Positions 36,900 through 46,090 of a DNA stretch of 60,244 nt are shown here, one piece after another; the stretch's first letter is position 1, and each line of letters opens with the position of its first letter. Where the stretch lies: assembly GCF_022763345.1 (NCBI RefSeq), contig NZ_JALEGS010000077.1, forward strand, positions 1 through 60,244. The letters run 5' to 3'. A program made the translations under genes and the position numbers. The stretch comes from Phaeodactylibacter sp. GTDB lineage: Bacteria; Bacteroidota; Bacteroidia; Chitinophagales; Saprospiraceae. The notes beneath the pieces were generated by a model. That model saw only the letters and a list, made by a program, of their open reading frames with translations, was not told the origin of the DNA and searched no databases.

Positions 36900-38050
36900 G
36901 AATCGGAATAGAAGGCCAACGGTTGTTCCGCCCCAAAAAGCATGGGATGGACATGGTTGCTCTGGAGCTTATCAAAAACCTTCAGGAGATTGACCAGGAA
37001 AATGAATACATCATCTTCGTCAAACCGGATGAAGACAATACTTGTATCCCTGAAGCCCCCAATTTTAAGATCGTTGAACTTTCTGCCCCCGGAGGCTATC
37101 CGGTCTGGGAACAATGGGCGCTGCCCCGGGCTGCCCGTCAGCAAGGTTGTGACCTTCTGCATTGCACCAGTAACACAGGCCCGCTGCGCTCAAAGGTGCC
37201 GCTCATGATTACGCTGCACGATATTATCTACATGGAAAAGCTCAGCCTGTTCCAAAAAGGCAGCACCTGGTATCAAAGGCTGGGGAATGTGTACCGCCGC
37301 TTTGTGGTGCCCCCGGTACTGAAACGCAGCAAATGCGTTATTACCGTATCCAACTTCGAGAAAGACCGGATCAATGAGTTTTTCGGGCTCAAGCCCGGAA
37401 AGCTGACCGCAGTGTATAATGGTGTAAGCCCGCATTTCCGCAAGGTCACAGACCCGGACCTGCTCCTGAATGCGCGCGAGAAATACCGCCTGCCGGAGCG
37501 TTTCCTGTTTTTCCTGGGCAATACCGCCCCCAAAAAGAACACCCCCGGCGTGCTTAAGGCTTTTGCCGATTTTAATGCCAAACAGGAGACGCCCTACTAC
37601 CTGGTCATGCTGGATTATGAAGAAGCTAAGCTTCAGCAAATCCTGCGGGATATCGGGCACCCCGGGCTCCGAGCCTATATCCACCTGACCGGGTATGTCC
37701 CGAATGTGGAACTGCCCGCGATCATTAGTCAGGCGAAGTTATTCCTGTATCCCTCCCTTCGGGAGAGTTTCGGCATCCCGATTCTGGAAGGTATGGCTTG
37801 TGGCGTGCCGGTCATCACCTCCAACACTTCATCGATGCCGGAGGTAGCAGGGGGTGACGCCTTATTGGTTGACCCTTTCCAACCGGCCGAAATCACTGCA
37901 GCCATAGAGCTGCTGCTGAATGATGAAGCCCTTTATCAATCGCTCAGCGAGCGGGGGCCAAAGCGGGCCGCCCAGTTTTCCTGGCGCGCTATGGCCGAGC
38001 AGGTGCTGGAACTGTATCAGGGCATCCACCAAAAAACCACTGTGGTATGA
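36896..38050 (+). CDS. GT4 family glycosyltransferase
   Basis: The 384-aa protein is a GT-B fold enzyme: N-terminal IGIEGQRLF with a mannosyltransferase-like beginning, the middle motif FFLGNTAPKKNTPGVLKAF (donor domain start), and the retaining GT4 E-x7-E segment ESFGIPILEGMACGVPVITSN followed by SSMPEVAGG. The glycan donor is probably GDP- or UDP-linked. It is cytoplasmic with no membrane helices. It overlaps both neighbours by 4 bases and belongs to the repeat-unit assembly set. Confidence 0.92.
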   Translation: MRIGIEGQRLFRPKKHGMDMVALELIKNLQEIDQENEYIIFVKPDEDNTCIPEAPNFKIVELSAPGGYPVWEQWALPRAARQQGCDLLHCTSNTGPLRSKVPLMITLHDIIYMEKLSLFQKGSTWYQRLGNVYRRFVVPPVLKRSKCVITVSNFEKDRINEFFGLKPGKLTAVYNGVSPHFRKVTDPDLLLNAREKYRLPERFLFFLGNTAPKKNTPGVLKAFADFNAKQETPYYLVMLDYEEAKLQQILRDIGHPGLRAYIHLTGYVPNVELPAIISQAKLFLYPSLRESFGIPILEGMACGVPVITSNTSSMPEVAGGDALLVDPFQPAEITAAIELLLNDEALYQSLSERGPKRAAQFSWRAMAEQVLELYQGIHQKTTVV

Positions 38051-39252
38051 AGAAGGCACCCATCGTTTGCATATCGAATACCACCTGGCACGGAGCCTAT
38101 ACCAAATCTACGGTACAGCTCATGTCTCTCCTTGCCCGGGATCGGGAAGTCCTCTTTGTGGAATACCCCTTCACGGTGAAGGACGTACTCATGACTTGGC
38201 TGGACCGGCAGCAGGCGCCTGTAAAGCGTATGCTGGGCATTAAGCCAAGGGTACAAAAAATCGAAACGGCCTACGGTACGACAGTCCACCACCTGGTAGT
38301 ACCTCCGGTCTTGCCGGTGGATTTCATTCCGGTTGATACTGTTTTTGAAATCCTTTTCCGGCGCAATGCGAGGCAGTACCGGCGGACCGTCCGCCGGGCA
38401 ATGCGGCAATTGGGGCTTGAAGATGCCATCGTGGTCACGGCCTACAATCCTTTCTATGGCTTGCCTATGATTGGGAAGCTGGACGAACAGCTGAATGTCT
38501 ACTACTGCTACGACGGCATCGGCACCCGTCGGCACGGACAACGGATTTTTGCAAGAGACCGTCGTTTTTCAGAAGCGGTAGATGCTATTATCGCCAGTTC
38601 TGATTTCATACGGCAGGAGAAACTGCCTCGCAACCCGGCTACCTACACCGTCAAAAACGGGGTAGATTATGCTACATTCCAGCCCTTTGCCAGGCAGGAA
38701 GTGCGAGACTACGGCAAAGGTCCGAAAGTCGGTTACCTGGGCAGCATGGACCACCGGTTCGATATTGACACGGTAGAGTATGCCATCAAAGTGCTCCCGG
38801 ATTTCGAGTTTGAATTTGTGGGCAGCCTGCGCAATGAGGCCGTACGCGACCGTCTGGAGCCTTATCCCAATACAACCTTCCGCCCCCCTGTACGCCCCGA
38901 CGAGGTCCCGGCGCTGATGGCCGACTGTGAAGTGGGCATTATCCCTTATCTCGTCAACGACATTAACCGTAGCATCTATCCCCTTAAGATCAATGAATAC
39001 CTGGCGGTGGGCGTGCCGGTGGTCATGACCGCCTTTGCCGACCTGCCGGAGTTTGAGGGCTATGCCGCTCAGACGGATTCACCTGAAGCCTTTACAACTG
39101 CACTTCGGGAAGCCATTGCCACCGACAGCCCTGAGCAAATACAAGCACGTACAGCCTTTGCAATAAAAAACAGCTGGCAGGCAAAAGCCATGGAGTTTGA
39201 TCAGTTGCTGACTGAGCTATGCCAGGAAAAGGCGGCCACGACCACAACTTAA
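38047..39252 (+). CDS. GT-B family glycosyltransferase
   Basis: The 401-aa protein begins ISNTTWHGAYTKSTVQLMSLLA and resembles TuaH-like glycosyltransferases. The donor domain holds VGYLGSMDHRFD and the C-terminal YPLKINEYLAVGVPVVMT...LPEF, the usual nucleotide-sugar binding region with a conserved Glu. The central YYCYDGIGTRRH is typical of this subgroup. It is the last gene of the tightly coupled chain; a 170-base gap follows before the acyltransferase. Confidence 0.87.
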   Translation: MKKAPIVCISNTTWHGAYTKSTVQLMSLLARDREVLFVEYPFTVKDVLMTWLDRQQAPVKRMLGIKPRVQKIETAYGTTVHHLVVPPVLPVDFIPVDTVFEILFRRNARQYRRTVRRAMRQLGLEDAIVVTAYNPFYGLPMIGKLDEQLNVYYCYDGIGTRRHGQRIFARDRRFSEAVDAIIASSDFIRQEKLPRNPATYTVKNGVDYATFQPFARQEVRDYGKGPKVGYLGSMDHRFDIDTVEYAIKVLPDFEFEFVGSLRNEAVRDRLEPYPNTTFRPPVRPDEVPALMADCEVGIIPYLVNDINRSIYPLKINEYLAVGVPVVMTAFADLPEFEGYAAQTDSPEAFTTALREAIATDSPEQIQARTAFAIKNSWQAKAMEFDQLLTELCQEKAATTTT

Positions 39253-39423
39253 ACCCATACATATGCACATTCGAGCCAAGGCTAGTATGATGGCAGGTAT
39301 TCGGCCCACGGTTTGGGCAATTGTGGCAACACGGTTGTCCCTGCTACAGCATTCAGGAACAACAGCCAGGCCCTACTCTGTCTCCCCTGGCGATCTTTAA
39401 CCCCTTCAACAAACTAAACAGCC

Positions 39424-40038
39424 ATGAGCTTCATTTCCAAAATCAAATCTAACCCTAAGACCAAAGCGTTTGCCCTTTGGCTGATCACGCCCAACCGCAA
39501 CCCCCGGCCACGGTGGTGGGTGCGCAATATTCTGAACCGCTTTTTCCACAAACGGGGCAAAGGCTCTACCATCCGCCGGCGTTCCCGAATAGACGTATTC
39601 CCCTGGAACCGCTTCGAAATTGGCGACCTTACCACTATTGAAGATTTCACTACCGTTAACAATGGGTCCGGCGATGTCCTCATGGGCAACCGGGTGCGTA
39701 TCGGGATCGGAAGTGTGGTCATCGGCCCGGTCACGATGGGCAATGGCTCCGGGCTGGGGCAGCATGTCTTCATTTCGGGCTTCAACCATGGCTACCAGGA
39801 TGGCTCGAAAAACTCCAGTGTGCAGCCCCTGGATATCAAACCGGTGATTATTGAGGAAGAGGCACACATCGGCGCCAACTCCGTGGTAGTGGCTGGTGTG
39901 CGCATAGGCAAGCGTGTACAGGTCGGTGCGGGCAGTGTGGTCACCAAGGACATCCCCCCATTCTCGGTAGCGGTTGGCAACCCGGCCCGGGTCATCAAAC
40001 GCTTTAATCAGGAGACAGGGCAGTGGGAGCGGGTGTAA
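39424..40038 (+). CDS. Left-handed beta-helix acyltransferase (LbH/hexapeptide)
   Basis: The 204-aa protein has a basic N-terminus and then hexapeptide repeats (IGDLTTIED, IGIGSVVIGPVTMG, IGANSVVVAGVRIG, VGAGSVVTKDIPP), as in maltose/galactoside O-acetyltransferases. The likely catalytic His is in SGFNHGYQD. The C-terminal FSVAVGNPARVIKRF is typical. It should O-acetylate (or otherwise acylate) the glycan. Its 3' end overlaps the convergent synthase gene by 35 bases. Confidence 0.9.
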   Translation: MSFISKIKSNPKTKAFALWLITPNRNPRPRWWVRNILNRFFHKRGKGSTIRRRSRIDVFPWNRFEIGDLTTIEDFTTVNNGSGDVLMGNRVRIGIGSVVIGPVTMGNGSGLGQHVFISGFNHGYQDGSKNSSVQPLDIKPVIIEEEAHIGANSVVVAGVRIGKRVQVGAGSVVTKDIPPFSVAVGNPARVIKRFNQETGQWERV

Positions 40039-42121
40039 GCAAGCTTTGTTCCTGCGCTTTTGGGAATGGTGTCCTCAGCGGTTTAGCCACAATAACCGGG
40101 CGTTCCCCTTTGCGTGTGGCTTTCAGGAGTACTCTGAAGTTATCTATTTGCTCAGGCACTTCAATTCCTGCCCAAAGGCCGGAACCCATTTTGGCAAACC
40201 GGTATTCTTCCGGCTCACTTCCCAGCCTCAATAGGAACCAATCCAGACGGTCGTAGTGCGTCGTGTCAACCAGGGCCCAGCGGTCTGCTCTGGGCTCAAC
40301 AGCTGAGAACACGGCAATATCACCAGGATAAAGCACCTGAGCCGTTCTCAGAATGCTCAGCGGTGCAGCATCTGCCGGACGCGTATCCAATTCTGATCCC
40401 GGCTGAAGTACAGGATTATGCTGGTATTCCTCCCGAACCCATTGCTGTACCGCTTTGTCCTTGATGAGCTGAAAACGATACGTCGGCCAGTCCTGCAAAA
40501 GCCATACTGCACCAATAGAAATGATCGCCACCAACGGAAAAGCAGTCTTCCGGATCAGGGCGAATATCCCGTGGTTGAAAAGCCAAACGGCCCGCCGGAC
40601 CTGCCGGATGCGGTGATCCAGCAAACGGAGCGACCGGCGGCTGTCGATGACGCGCCGCCAGCTGGCCTGCCGGCTCGCCAGGACCGTAAAGCTTAAAATG
40701 CTGATATTGAGCAGGGCCAGGCTGCTCATCATGGCGTAGTAAATATTGGGATGTGTATTCAGCCCGTAGATCACTGCTGCCAGGGATACACCGATGGCAA
40801 TGAGATTGGGGATATTCAGGGGCCAGTTGTTGGCTTCCTGATTGTCTTTAGGGGTGGGGTCATAGGGCACCTTCCGGCGTAGGATGGCAAAGATCAGCCC
40901 CATGAGGTGAATCCACCAGGTTCCGATCAAAAGCAAGCCTCCAACGGTATGCAGCCCCCGTTCCCGCTCTTCCATCACCCAGTTCTGGGCATACTGCCTA
41001 ATCGCTAGTCCGGAGACAAATAAGGGCAGCCCAATCAATGCGAACTCCACTAAATCCATGCGCATAGGCATATGGCCGGAAAAAAGCGCGATAACCGGAA
41101 TAAGCAAATTGAGAAAATAGGCCGTACTCAGAAAATAGTATCCAGGCAGCACTCCGTAGTACAGTCTTTGCGGCCAGGTCAGCTTCCTGAATATCCGCGG
41201 ATAAGTCGTAAACAACAATTCAAATACACCCCGTGACCACTTCAGCTGCTGTTTGTAATAAGCGGAAAGAGTAGACGGCACTAACCCCCGGGCAAGCACT
41301 CGTGGCACATAGACTGATTTCCACCCCTTTGCATGTAGCTGCATAGCCGTGTGCATGTCCTCTGCCAAGCCAGCAGCATGCCCGCCAATGGAGTCCAGTG
41401 CCTTTCGGCGAAAAGTGCAATTAGCCCCAATCGCCTGTACGGTACCATAAGAATTCATGGTCATCATCATCGGCCCATAGAATTGGAAGGTCTGTTGGGC
41501 TGCCCCTTTGGAAATCAGGGTCTCATGAATATTCTCGTAAGCTTGTACGGTCTGCACGAAACCGATCCGCTCATCGGCAAAGTGAGGAACTATATGGTCC
41601 AGGAAATCTGGCTGCGGCACATGGTCAGGATCAAGCACAAGGCATATTTCTCCGGTAGCTTGTTGCAGCGCATTATTGATATTGCCTGCCTTGGCATTGA
41701 TTTTCTTCTCCCGGGTCACATGATGAATCCCCAGCTTCACACAAAAAGCTTTCAGGCGCGGGTCATCAGCTTCATCACAGAGGTAGGTTTCGTGCGGGTA
41801 GCGGATGTTTTTAATGGCAGCCAGTGTTTCCTCGATCATCTCGTAGGGCTCCCCCGCCACGAAGGTGGTCAGTACATCAACCGTGAACTCAGGCGGGTGC
41901 TCAGGCGTCTCCGGCACGCTAATGCTAAAGTAGTAAGTCCACTCGTGAAGGACCTTCCCACACAGCAGAGCAAGCGCAAAAAGCAGCAGCCAATAGAGTG
42001 GCGGATGTCCAATATGTACCGGTCGGAGCAATTCATACCAAAGAAAAATCATACTTGCCACCCCAGTTAGGATCAGGCTTCGCATGATTAAGGTCTGTAG
42101 TTTTGTAGGCGGGGTGATCAT
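40004..42121 (-). CDS. Cellulose-synthase-like processive glycosyltransferase
   Basis: The 705-aa protein has two N-terminal helices (about 15-35 and 43-60), a GT2 domain with CDEADD, D164-P-D166 (DxD), E254-D255 (the TED position) and Q291-QLKW (QxxRW with Lys for Arg), then several C-terminal helices. These are the hallmarks of BcsA-type processive beta-glycan synthases that polymerise and extrude a chain. No PilZ c-di-GMP domain is seen; instead about 150 soluble residues (about 550-705) end the protein. It precedes the lipoprotein glycosidase on the opposite strand order (glycosidase first, 11 bases apart). The product could be a beta-glucan or a related polymer. Confidence 0.87.
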   Translation of the reverse strand: MITPPTKLQTLIMRSLILTGVASMIFLWYELLRPVHIGHPPLYWLLLFALALLCGKVLHEWTYYFSISVPETPEHPPEFTVDVLTTFVAGEPYEMIEETLAAIKNIRYPHETYLCDEADDPRLKAFCVKLGIHHVTREKKINAKAGNINNALQQATGEICLVLDPDHVPQPDFLDHIVPHFADERIGFVQTVQAYENIHETLISKGAAQQTFQFYGPMMMTMNSYGTVQAIGANCTFRRKALDSIGGHAAGLAEDMHTAMQLHAKGWKSVYVPRVLARGLVPSTLSAYYKQQLKWSRGVFELLFTTYPRIFRKLTWPQRLYYGVLPGYYFLSTAYFLNLLIPVIALFSGHMPMRMDLVEFALIGLPLFVSGLAIRQYAQNWVMEERERGLHTVGGLLLIGTWWIHLMGLIFAILRRKVPYDPTPKDNQEANNWPLNIPNLIAIGVSLAAVIYGLNTHPNIYYAMMSSLALLNISILSFTVLASRQASWRRVIDSRRSLRLLDHRIRQVRRAVWLFNHGIFALIRKTAFPLVAIISIGAVWLLQDWPTYRFQLIKDKAVQQWVREEYQHNPVLQPGSELDTRPADAAPLSILRTAQVLYPGDIAVFSAVEPRADRWALVDTTHYDRLDWFLLRLGSEPEEYRFAKMGSGLWAGIEVPEQIDNFRVLLKATRKGERPVIVAKPLRTPFPKAQEQSLLTPAPTALSPD

Positions 42122-42132
42122 AGGGCTAAGTA

Positions 42133-43452
42133 TTACTCAATAACGTAGAAAGGGGTGTTGGCTGCGGTCGCAATACTGCCTGGGTAATGCAGCGTTGCAT
42201 ATAGCCGGTATGGGCCTTCGTGTGCAGGTGCCCGAAACCGGACCATTTGCGTGCCGGCGGTGTCCAGCAAATGATCATATTGAATTACCGGAACCACCGT
42301 ATCAAGCTCCAGTGAATACCAGTCCTCATTGAGCAGCATCCACCGGGTTTTCAGGGTGGAATCAGGCGGGGAGTCAAAAACTAAATGAGCCGTGTAGAGC
42401 TGCCCCGGCTGGAGCATAATATGATCAGAACTGCCGGCGCTGTCCAGGAGCATGTATTTCAGTTGGGGAGCAGTAGGGTAAGACAGGGAACAATCATTCA
42501 ACTGTTCGTAAGCCTCATAAAGGGCTGTAGGACCCCCATCGTAGGTAATGGTATTGAACCAGGTCTCGGTCCGCTCCTGCTTATGCCCCCAGTAGAACAG
42601 GCAACTGCCCAGAAAACGGGGATCATGATAGGGCATTTCCTGGTAAAAGCGCTCTACTAATTCCTCTCCTTTTTTCCAGCCGGCATCTTCAATGGGAGCG
42701 CCCCATGCAGTCATTGGCACTTCCCAATAGCCATTGATGCTCCATTCACTGACAAAGTAGGGCCCGTCCCACATCCAGGCAAAATCAGCCATGTCCTGCT
42801 CCAGGTCTTTGAGCAACCCGAAGGTATTGATCCCCAAAAGGTCCAGATCGGGTATTTTGAGCCGGATGTTGGTAATGGTGCGCCGCTGAAAGTTCGTGAG
42901 GGCGGTAGCGACCGGGTGCTGCCCATCCACCTGATGAATCATCGCGAGCAGATCATTGTATGCCCGGTAAAATGGGATGTAGTTAGGCTTGTAGGGAAAA
43001 TCGAGCTCGTTGCCCAATATCCACATCAGAAGCGCAGGGTGGTCTTTGTGCCGGCGAACAAAATCCTGGTAAGCATGAAACTGAGCTTTCACCTGCTGCT
43101 GATCCTGGTAAAACGAAAGATACTGACTTTTCGGTAGTGGCAGATCAGCAATAATGGCTATCCCATAATGAAGCGCGGTATCAAGGACCTCTGCCAGCCC
43201 CAGAGTATCGTACACACGGAGACAATTCCCACCGGCTTCTGCCAGTTGGCGGATATAACGGGGATCACCAGATGCGCCGTGTATGCGAAAAGGCTGGTTG
43301 TCTTTATAAAGCGTAAAAGCGCCATCAGACTCAGAAAGATAGACTTTCTTACCAAGTGGCGGTGCTGATTTAGCAGACCCTACTACCTGCAGGTCACAGG
43401 CAGTAGCCAGCCATAATAACAGCAGCCACCAGAAAAGTGCTAAAGGTTTCAA
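42133..43452 (-). CDS. Lipoprotein glycoside hydrolase (GH2-like TIM barrel)
   Basis: The 439-aa protein has a lipoprotein signal with lipobox LATAC (Cys19). A TIM-barrel domain follows with the clan-A pattern: E149 in WILGNELD as acid/base and E236 in FVSEWSING as nucleophile, as in GH2/GH5-like enzymes. A beta-rich domain ends the protein (about 345-439). It is the first gene of a two-gene minus-strand operon with the cellulose-synthase-like gene, so it may trim or edit the growing polymer in the periplasm or at the outer membrane, as BcsZ does for cellulose. Linkage specificity is unknown. Confidence 0.82.
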   Translation of the reverse strand: MKPLALFWWLLLLWLATACDLQVVGSAKSAPPLGKKVYLSESDGAFTLYKDNQPFRIHGASGDPRYIRQLAEAGGNCLRVYDTLGLAEVLDTALHYGIAIIADLPLPKSQYLSFYQDQQQVKAQFHAYQDFVRRHKDHPALLMWILGNELDFPYKPNYIPFYRAYNDLLAMIHQVDGQHPVATALTNFQRRTITNIRLKIPDLDLLGINTFGLLKDLEQDMADFAWMWDGPYFVSEWSINGYWEVPMTAWGAPIEDAGWKKGEELVERFYQEMPYHDPRFLGSCLFYWGHKQERTETWFNTITYDGGPTALYEAYEQLNDCSLSYPTAPQLKYMLLDSAGSSDHIMLQPGQLYTAHLVFDSPPDSTLKTRWMLLNEDWYSLELDTVVPVIQYDHLLDTAGTQMVRFRAPAHEGPYRLYATLHYPGSIATAANTPFYVIE

Positions 43453-43768
43453 TGTGCATATTCATTTGAGAGTGTGCAATTAATCACGCCTGTTCAATAT
43501 ACCTATCTGATTGACCGACCTAACCAAGCATTGTCTGCAGGTATAAGAAGATCAAGGTACTTGAAAGCACCAGAGGCTTCGAGAAACAATTTATTTAAGG
43601 GGAATCCAGCTGATCAAAGATAGTCAATTATGGGCTGATAATCAATTGTGACAAAGTATTAATCCATTTGGGCAAATACATTACAAATTTGCTTATTTTT
43701 AGGGGAGTTTTCAGTCCTTTGGTTCCAGTACTTCCCTGGCTCCGGCTGTCTAATCCAACAAATATGCC
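43453..43768. other. Divergent intergenic region
   Basis: This 316-base AT-rich region lies between the minus-strand glycosidase and the plus-strand glycosyltransferase and should hold both promoters. CAAATTTG near 43683 is one base off the TAnnTTTG consensus, without a well-placed TTG. No gene or clear hairpin was found. Confidence 0.5.
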
Positions 43769-44959
43769 ATGACACTTCTTGAAATTCTATTCTGGTTATT
43801 CCTCTTCATTGTATTTTATACCTACGTAGGCTACGGTATTTTGCTATACTTCCTTGTAAAAGTGAGGCGCTTGCTGGGGCTGCACAAACCCTACGAAGGC
43901 AATGCTGATTATGAGCCGGAGGTGACCCTTTTCGTAGCCGCCTATAACGAAAAGGACTATGTGGACGCCAAGGTCCGGAACTCCAAATCTCTCAATTATC
44001 CACAAGATAAGGTACGCCACATGTGGGTCACGGATGGCTCTGACGATGGTACGCCCGACATCCTTCAGCAATACCAAGGGGTCGAAGTCCACCACAATCC
44101 GGCCCGCAACGGCAAGATTGCCGCTATGAACCGGGGCATGCAGTTTGTCAAAACGCCCATTGTCATCTTTTCGGATGCGAATACAGACCTCGGCGAGGAC
44201 TCTATTCAGGAGATTGTCCGCCTGTTCCGCAACCCCAAGGTGGGATGTGTATCGGGTGAAAAGCGGATTCGTTCCAAGGATGCAGATGCCGCTGCCGGTG
44301 CTGGCGAGGGTATTTACTGGAAGTACGAGTCTACGCTCAAAAAATGGGATGCCGAGCTGTACTCTGTAGTGGGCGCCGCTGGCGAACTCTTCGCCATTCG
44401 TACTGAACTCTGGCAGGAAGTAGAGAAAGACACCCTCCTTGATGACTTTATCATTTCCCTGCGGGTAGCTATGCAGGGCTATACCATTCAGTACAATCCC
44501 AATGCCTACGCGATTGAGACGGCTTCCGCCAACGTTAAGGAGGAGCTCAAGCGCAAGGTCCGGATCTCAGCGGGCGGCATTCAGTCGGTCATCCGCCTGT
44601 GGCCGCTGCTGAATATCTTTAAGTACGGCCGCCTGTCCTTTCAGTATATTTCTCACCGGGTTCTTCGATGGACGCTTACGCCTTTGTTGCTGCTGCTGTT
44701 GATTCCGATCAATTTGGCACTCGCACTGCAGGAGGGGTTGCTTGATTTTGGTTTATACAGCCTGCTCTTCTGGGGGCAAGTCCTCTTTTACGCAGCAGCG
44801 CTGCTGGGCTGGTTCCTGGAAAACCGCAAGCTCAAGGTGAAGGTCCTATTTGTGCCCTACTACTTTTTCATCATGAACCTTTCGGTGTTTCTCGGCCTGC
44901 GCCGGTACCTCAAAGGGCAGCAAAGTGTGAACTGGGAGAGGGCCGTGCGTGGTGCCTGA
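43769..44959 (+). CDS. Membrane GT2 glycosyltransferase
   Basis: The 396-aa protein has an N-terminal membrane helix (about 5-30), a GT2 domain (VTLFVAAYNEKD, WVTDGSDDGTPD, FSDANTD as DxD, GAAGELFAIR, DDFIISLRVAMQGY, and RKVRISAGGIQ), then three or four C-terminal helices (about 295-380). It belongs with N-acetylglucosaminyl or hyaluronan-type family 2 enzymes. It is transcribed away from the glycosidase/synthase pair and may contribute to a second polysaccharide. No partner gene lies downstream. Confidence 0.87.
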   Translation: MTLLEILFWLFLFIVFYTYVGYGILLYFLVKVRRLLGLHKPYEGNADYEPEVTLFVAAYNEKDYVDAKVRNSKSLNYPQDKVRHMWVTDGSDDGTPDILQQYQGVEVHHNPARNGKIAAMNRGMQFVKTPIVIFSDANTDLGEDSIQEIVRLFRNPKVGCVSGEKRIRSKDADAAAGAGEGIYWKYESTLKKWDAELYSVVGAAGELFAIRTELWQEVEKDTLLDDFIISLRVAMQGYTIQYNPNAYAIETASANVKEELKRKVRISAGGIQSVIRLWPLLNIFKYGRLSFQYISHRVLRWTLTPLLLLLLIPINLALALQEGLLDFGLYSLLFWGQVLFYAAALLGWFLENRKLKVKVLFVPYYFFIMNLSVFLGLRRYLKGQQSVNWERAVRGA

Positions 44960-45045
44960 TCAACTTTTCCCGTTGGCAAGCGTAATTGCAAAGGGTTCTT
45001 ATTCGTTTTGAATAAGGCGGACCGCCTCATAAATTACGCGAATCT

Positions 45046-45546
45046 ATGAATACGGTTTTTCTATACTTACTCTTGCTTTTTTCGAATGCGCCTGCACTGG
45101 AAGCCCACGACTTTCACGTCAGCAAATGCCTGATGGAATACGATGCAGAAGCACAGTCGCTGCAGATGAGCATGCATATTTTCCTGGATGACCTGGAGCT
45201 CGCGCTTGAGCAACGGGGGCATGACGATCTATTCCTCTGCACCCCAAAGGAAGCCGTTGAAGCCGAGCACCACCTCGAAGCCTACCTGCGCGAACACTTC
45301 AAACTGATCGTGAACGGTGAGCCACGGGACTTCAAATACTGGGGTAAGGAAATTTCTGATGACCTCTCAGCCGTTTGGTGCTATATGGAAGTGGAAAACC
45401 TGACCAAGGTAGAATCCCTACAGTTGACCTACCGTGTACTTTTCGATACCTACCGGGACCAGAAGAACCTGGCCAGCATCGTCCTGCCCGGACAGGAACC
45501 GGGCATGCTGTTTTTTCAGATTGGGGACGAGACTAAGGGGATTTGA
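45046..45546 (+). CDS. DUF6702 family exported protein
   Basis: The 166-aa protein has a signal peptide (cleavage near ALEA-HDFHV) and a soluble domain with HDFHVSKCLMEYD, HIFLDDLELAL and the C-terminal LPGQEPGMLFFQ. It matches the DUF6702 family from Bacteroidota as I know it; these are small periplasmic or lipid-associated proteins of unknown function. It is followed by the thioesterase fragment. Function is not known. Confidence 0.8.
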   Translation: MNTVFLYLLLLFSNAPALEAHDFHVSKCLMEYDAEAQSLQMSMHIFLDDLELALEQRGHDDLFLCTPKEAVEAEHHLEAYLREHFKLIVNGEPRDFKYWGKEISDDLSAVWCYMEVENLTKVESLQLTYRVLFDTYRDQKNLASIVLPGQEPGMLFFQIGDETKGI

Positions 45547-45610
45547 TTGTTGATTTGGAAAAGATACCTAAGGTTGCTTCAACCGGGACAGGTCCAAAGT
45601 AAACCCAGGC

Positions 45611-45651
45611 ATCACCCCTCCACCGGTCGAATCAGCCCCTCCTGAACGGTT
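45611..45651. repeat. 41-bp direct repeat, copy A
   Basis: It is identical to 46671-46711 and in the same orientation. The two copies bracket 1019 bases that hold the UPF0175/DUF3368 toxin-antitoxin pair. Confidence 0.95.
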
Positions 45652-45725
45652 AATGCCAACATCTCTTTTTGTAAAGAGAATGCAGATGCATTGAAAGTGA
45701 TCCGGTCTTTCTGGATGACCTTCAC
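45612..45725 (-). pseudogene. Fragment of an acyl-CoA thioesterase 3' end
   Basis: Positions 45611-45651 are identical to 46671-46711, the last codons and stop of the thioesterase gene (TVQEGLIRPVEG-stop). In the same frame the preceding codons read KVIQKDRITFNASAF and SLQKEMLAL, which resembles the internal KAIQKGRAIFNMSASF of the intact gene. The fragment therefore looks like a decayed second copy with an internal deletion. The 41-bp match is certain; the upstream part is a weaker alignment. Confidence 0.55.
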
Positions 45726-45814
45726 GCAGTGGGGTAGCTTCGCAGGCAAAAGGGCTAAAAACACTATTGAACAAGTGGTTAAAAAGCATTAAATTACAAT
45801 GAAAATCATTGTTT

Positions 45815-46069
45815 ATGGACTTGATAATATCTGAAAAGACCTTAAAAGCTGCAGAAATATCAGCAGATGAGCTATTAGTAGAAATAGCCGTTCATCTGTA
45901 TGATACAGAGAGGTTGTCGATAGGGCAAGCAAAAAACCTGGTAAACATGGATCATATTTCGTTTCAACGAGAGTTAGCAAAAAGGAATATATACATAAAA
46001 TATGATGAAAACGACCTAGATACTGACTTAGAAAATCTGAAAGCTTTCCATCAAAAGAAAGCTTCTTAG
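45815..46069 (+). CDS. UPF0175 family antitoxin-like protein
   Basis: The 84-aa protein starts at the ATG at 45815 (MDLIIS); an upstream TTG in frame is less likely. It is a small helical protein with the UPF0175 pattern (LLVEIAVHLYDTERLSIGQAKNL, then F.RELAKRNIYIKYDENDL..DLENL). UPF0175 proteins commonly precede a DUF3368 PIN-like gene, as here (21 bases apart), and are believed to act as antitoxin and DNA-binding autoregulator. The DNA is AT-rich compared with its neighbours, a sign of transfer. Confidence 0.85.
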   Translation: MDLIISEKTLKAAEISADELLVEIAVHLYDTERLSIGQAKNLVNMDHISFQRELAKRNIYIKYDENDLDTDLENLKAFHQKKAS

Positions 46070-46090
46070 CCTGAGCCTAAAACCAACCAG

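Noticed and set aside
44998..45016. CTTATTC-GTTTT-GAATAAG hairpin after the GT2 gene
   Set aside because: A 7-bp AT-rich stem without a T tract; too weak to call a terminator.
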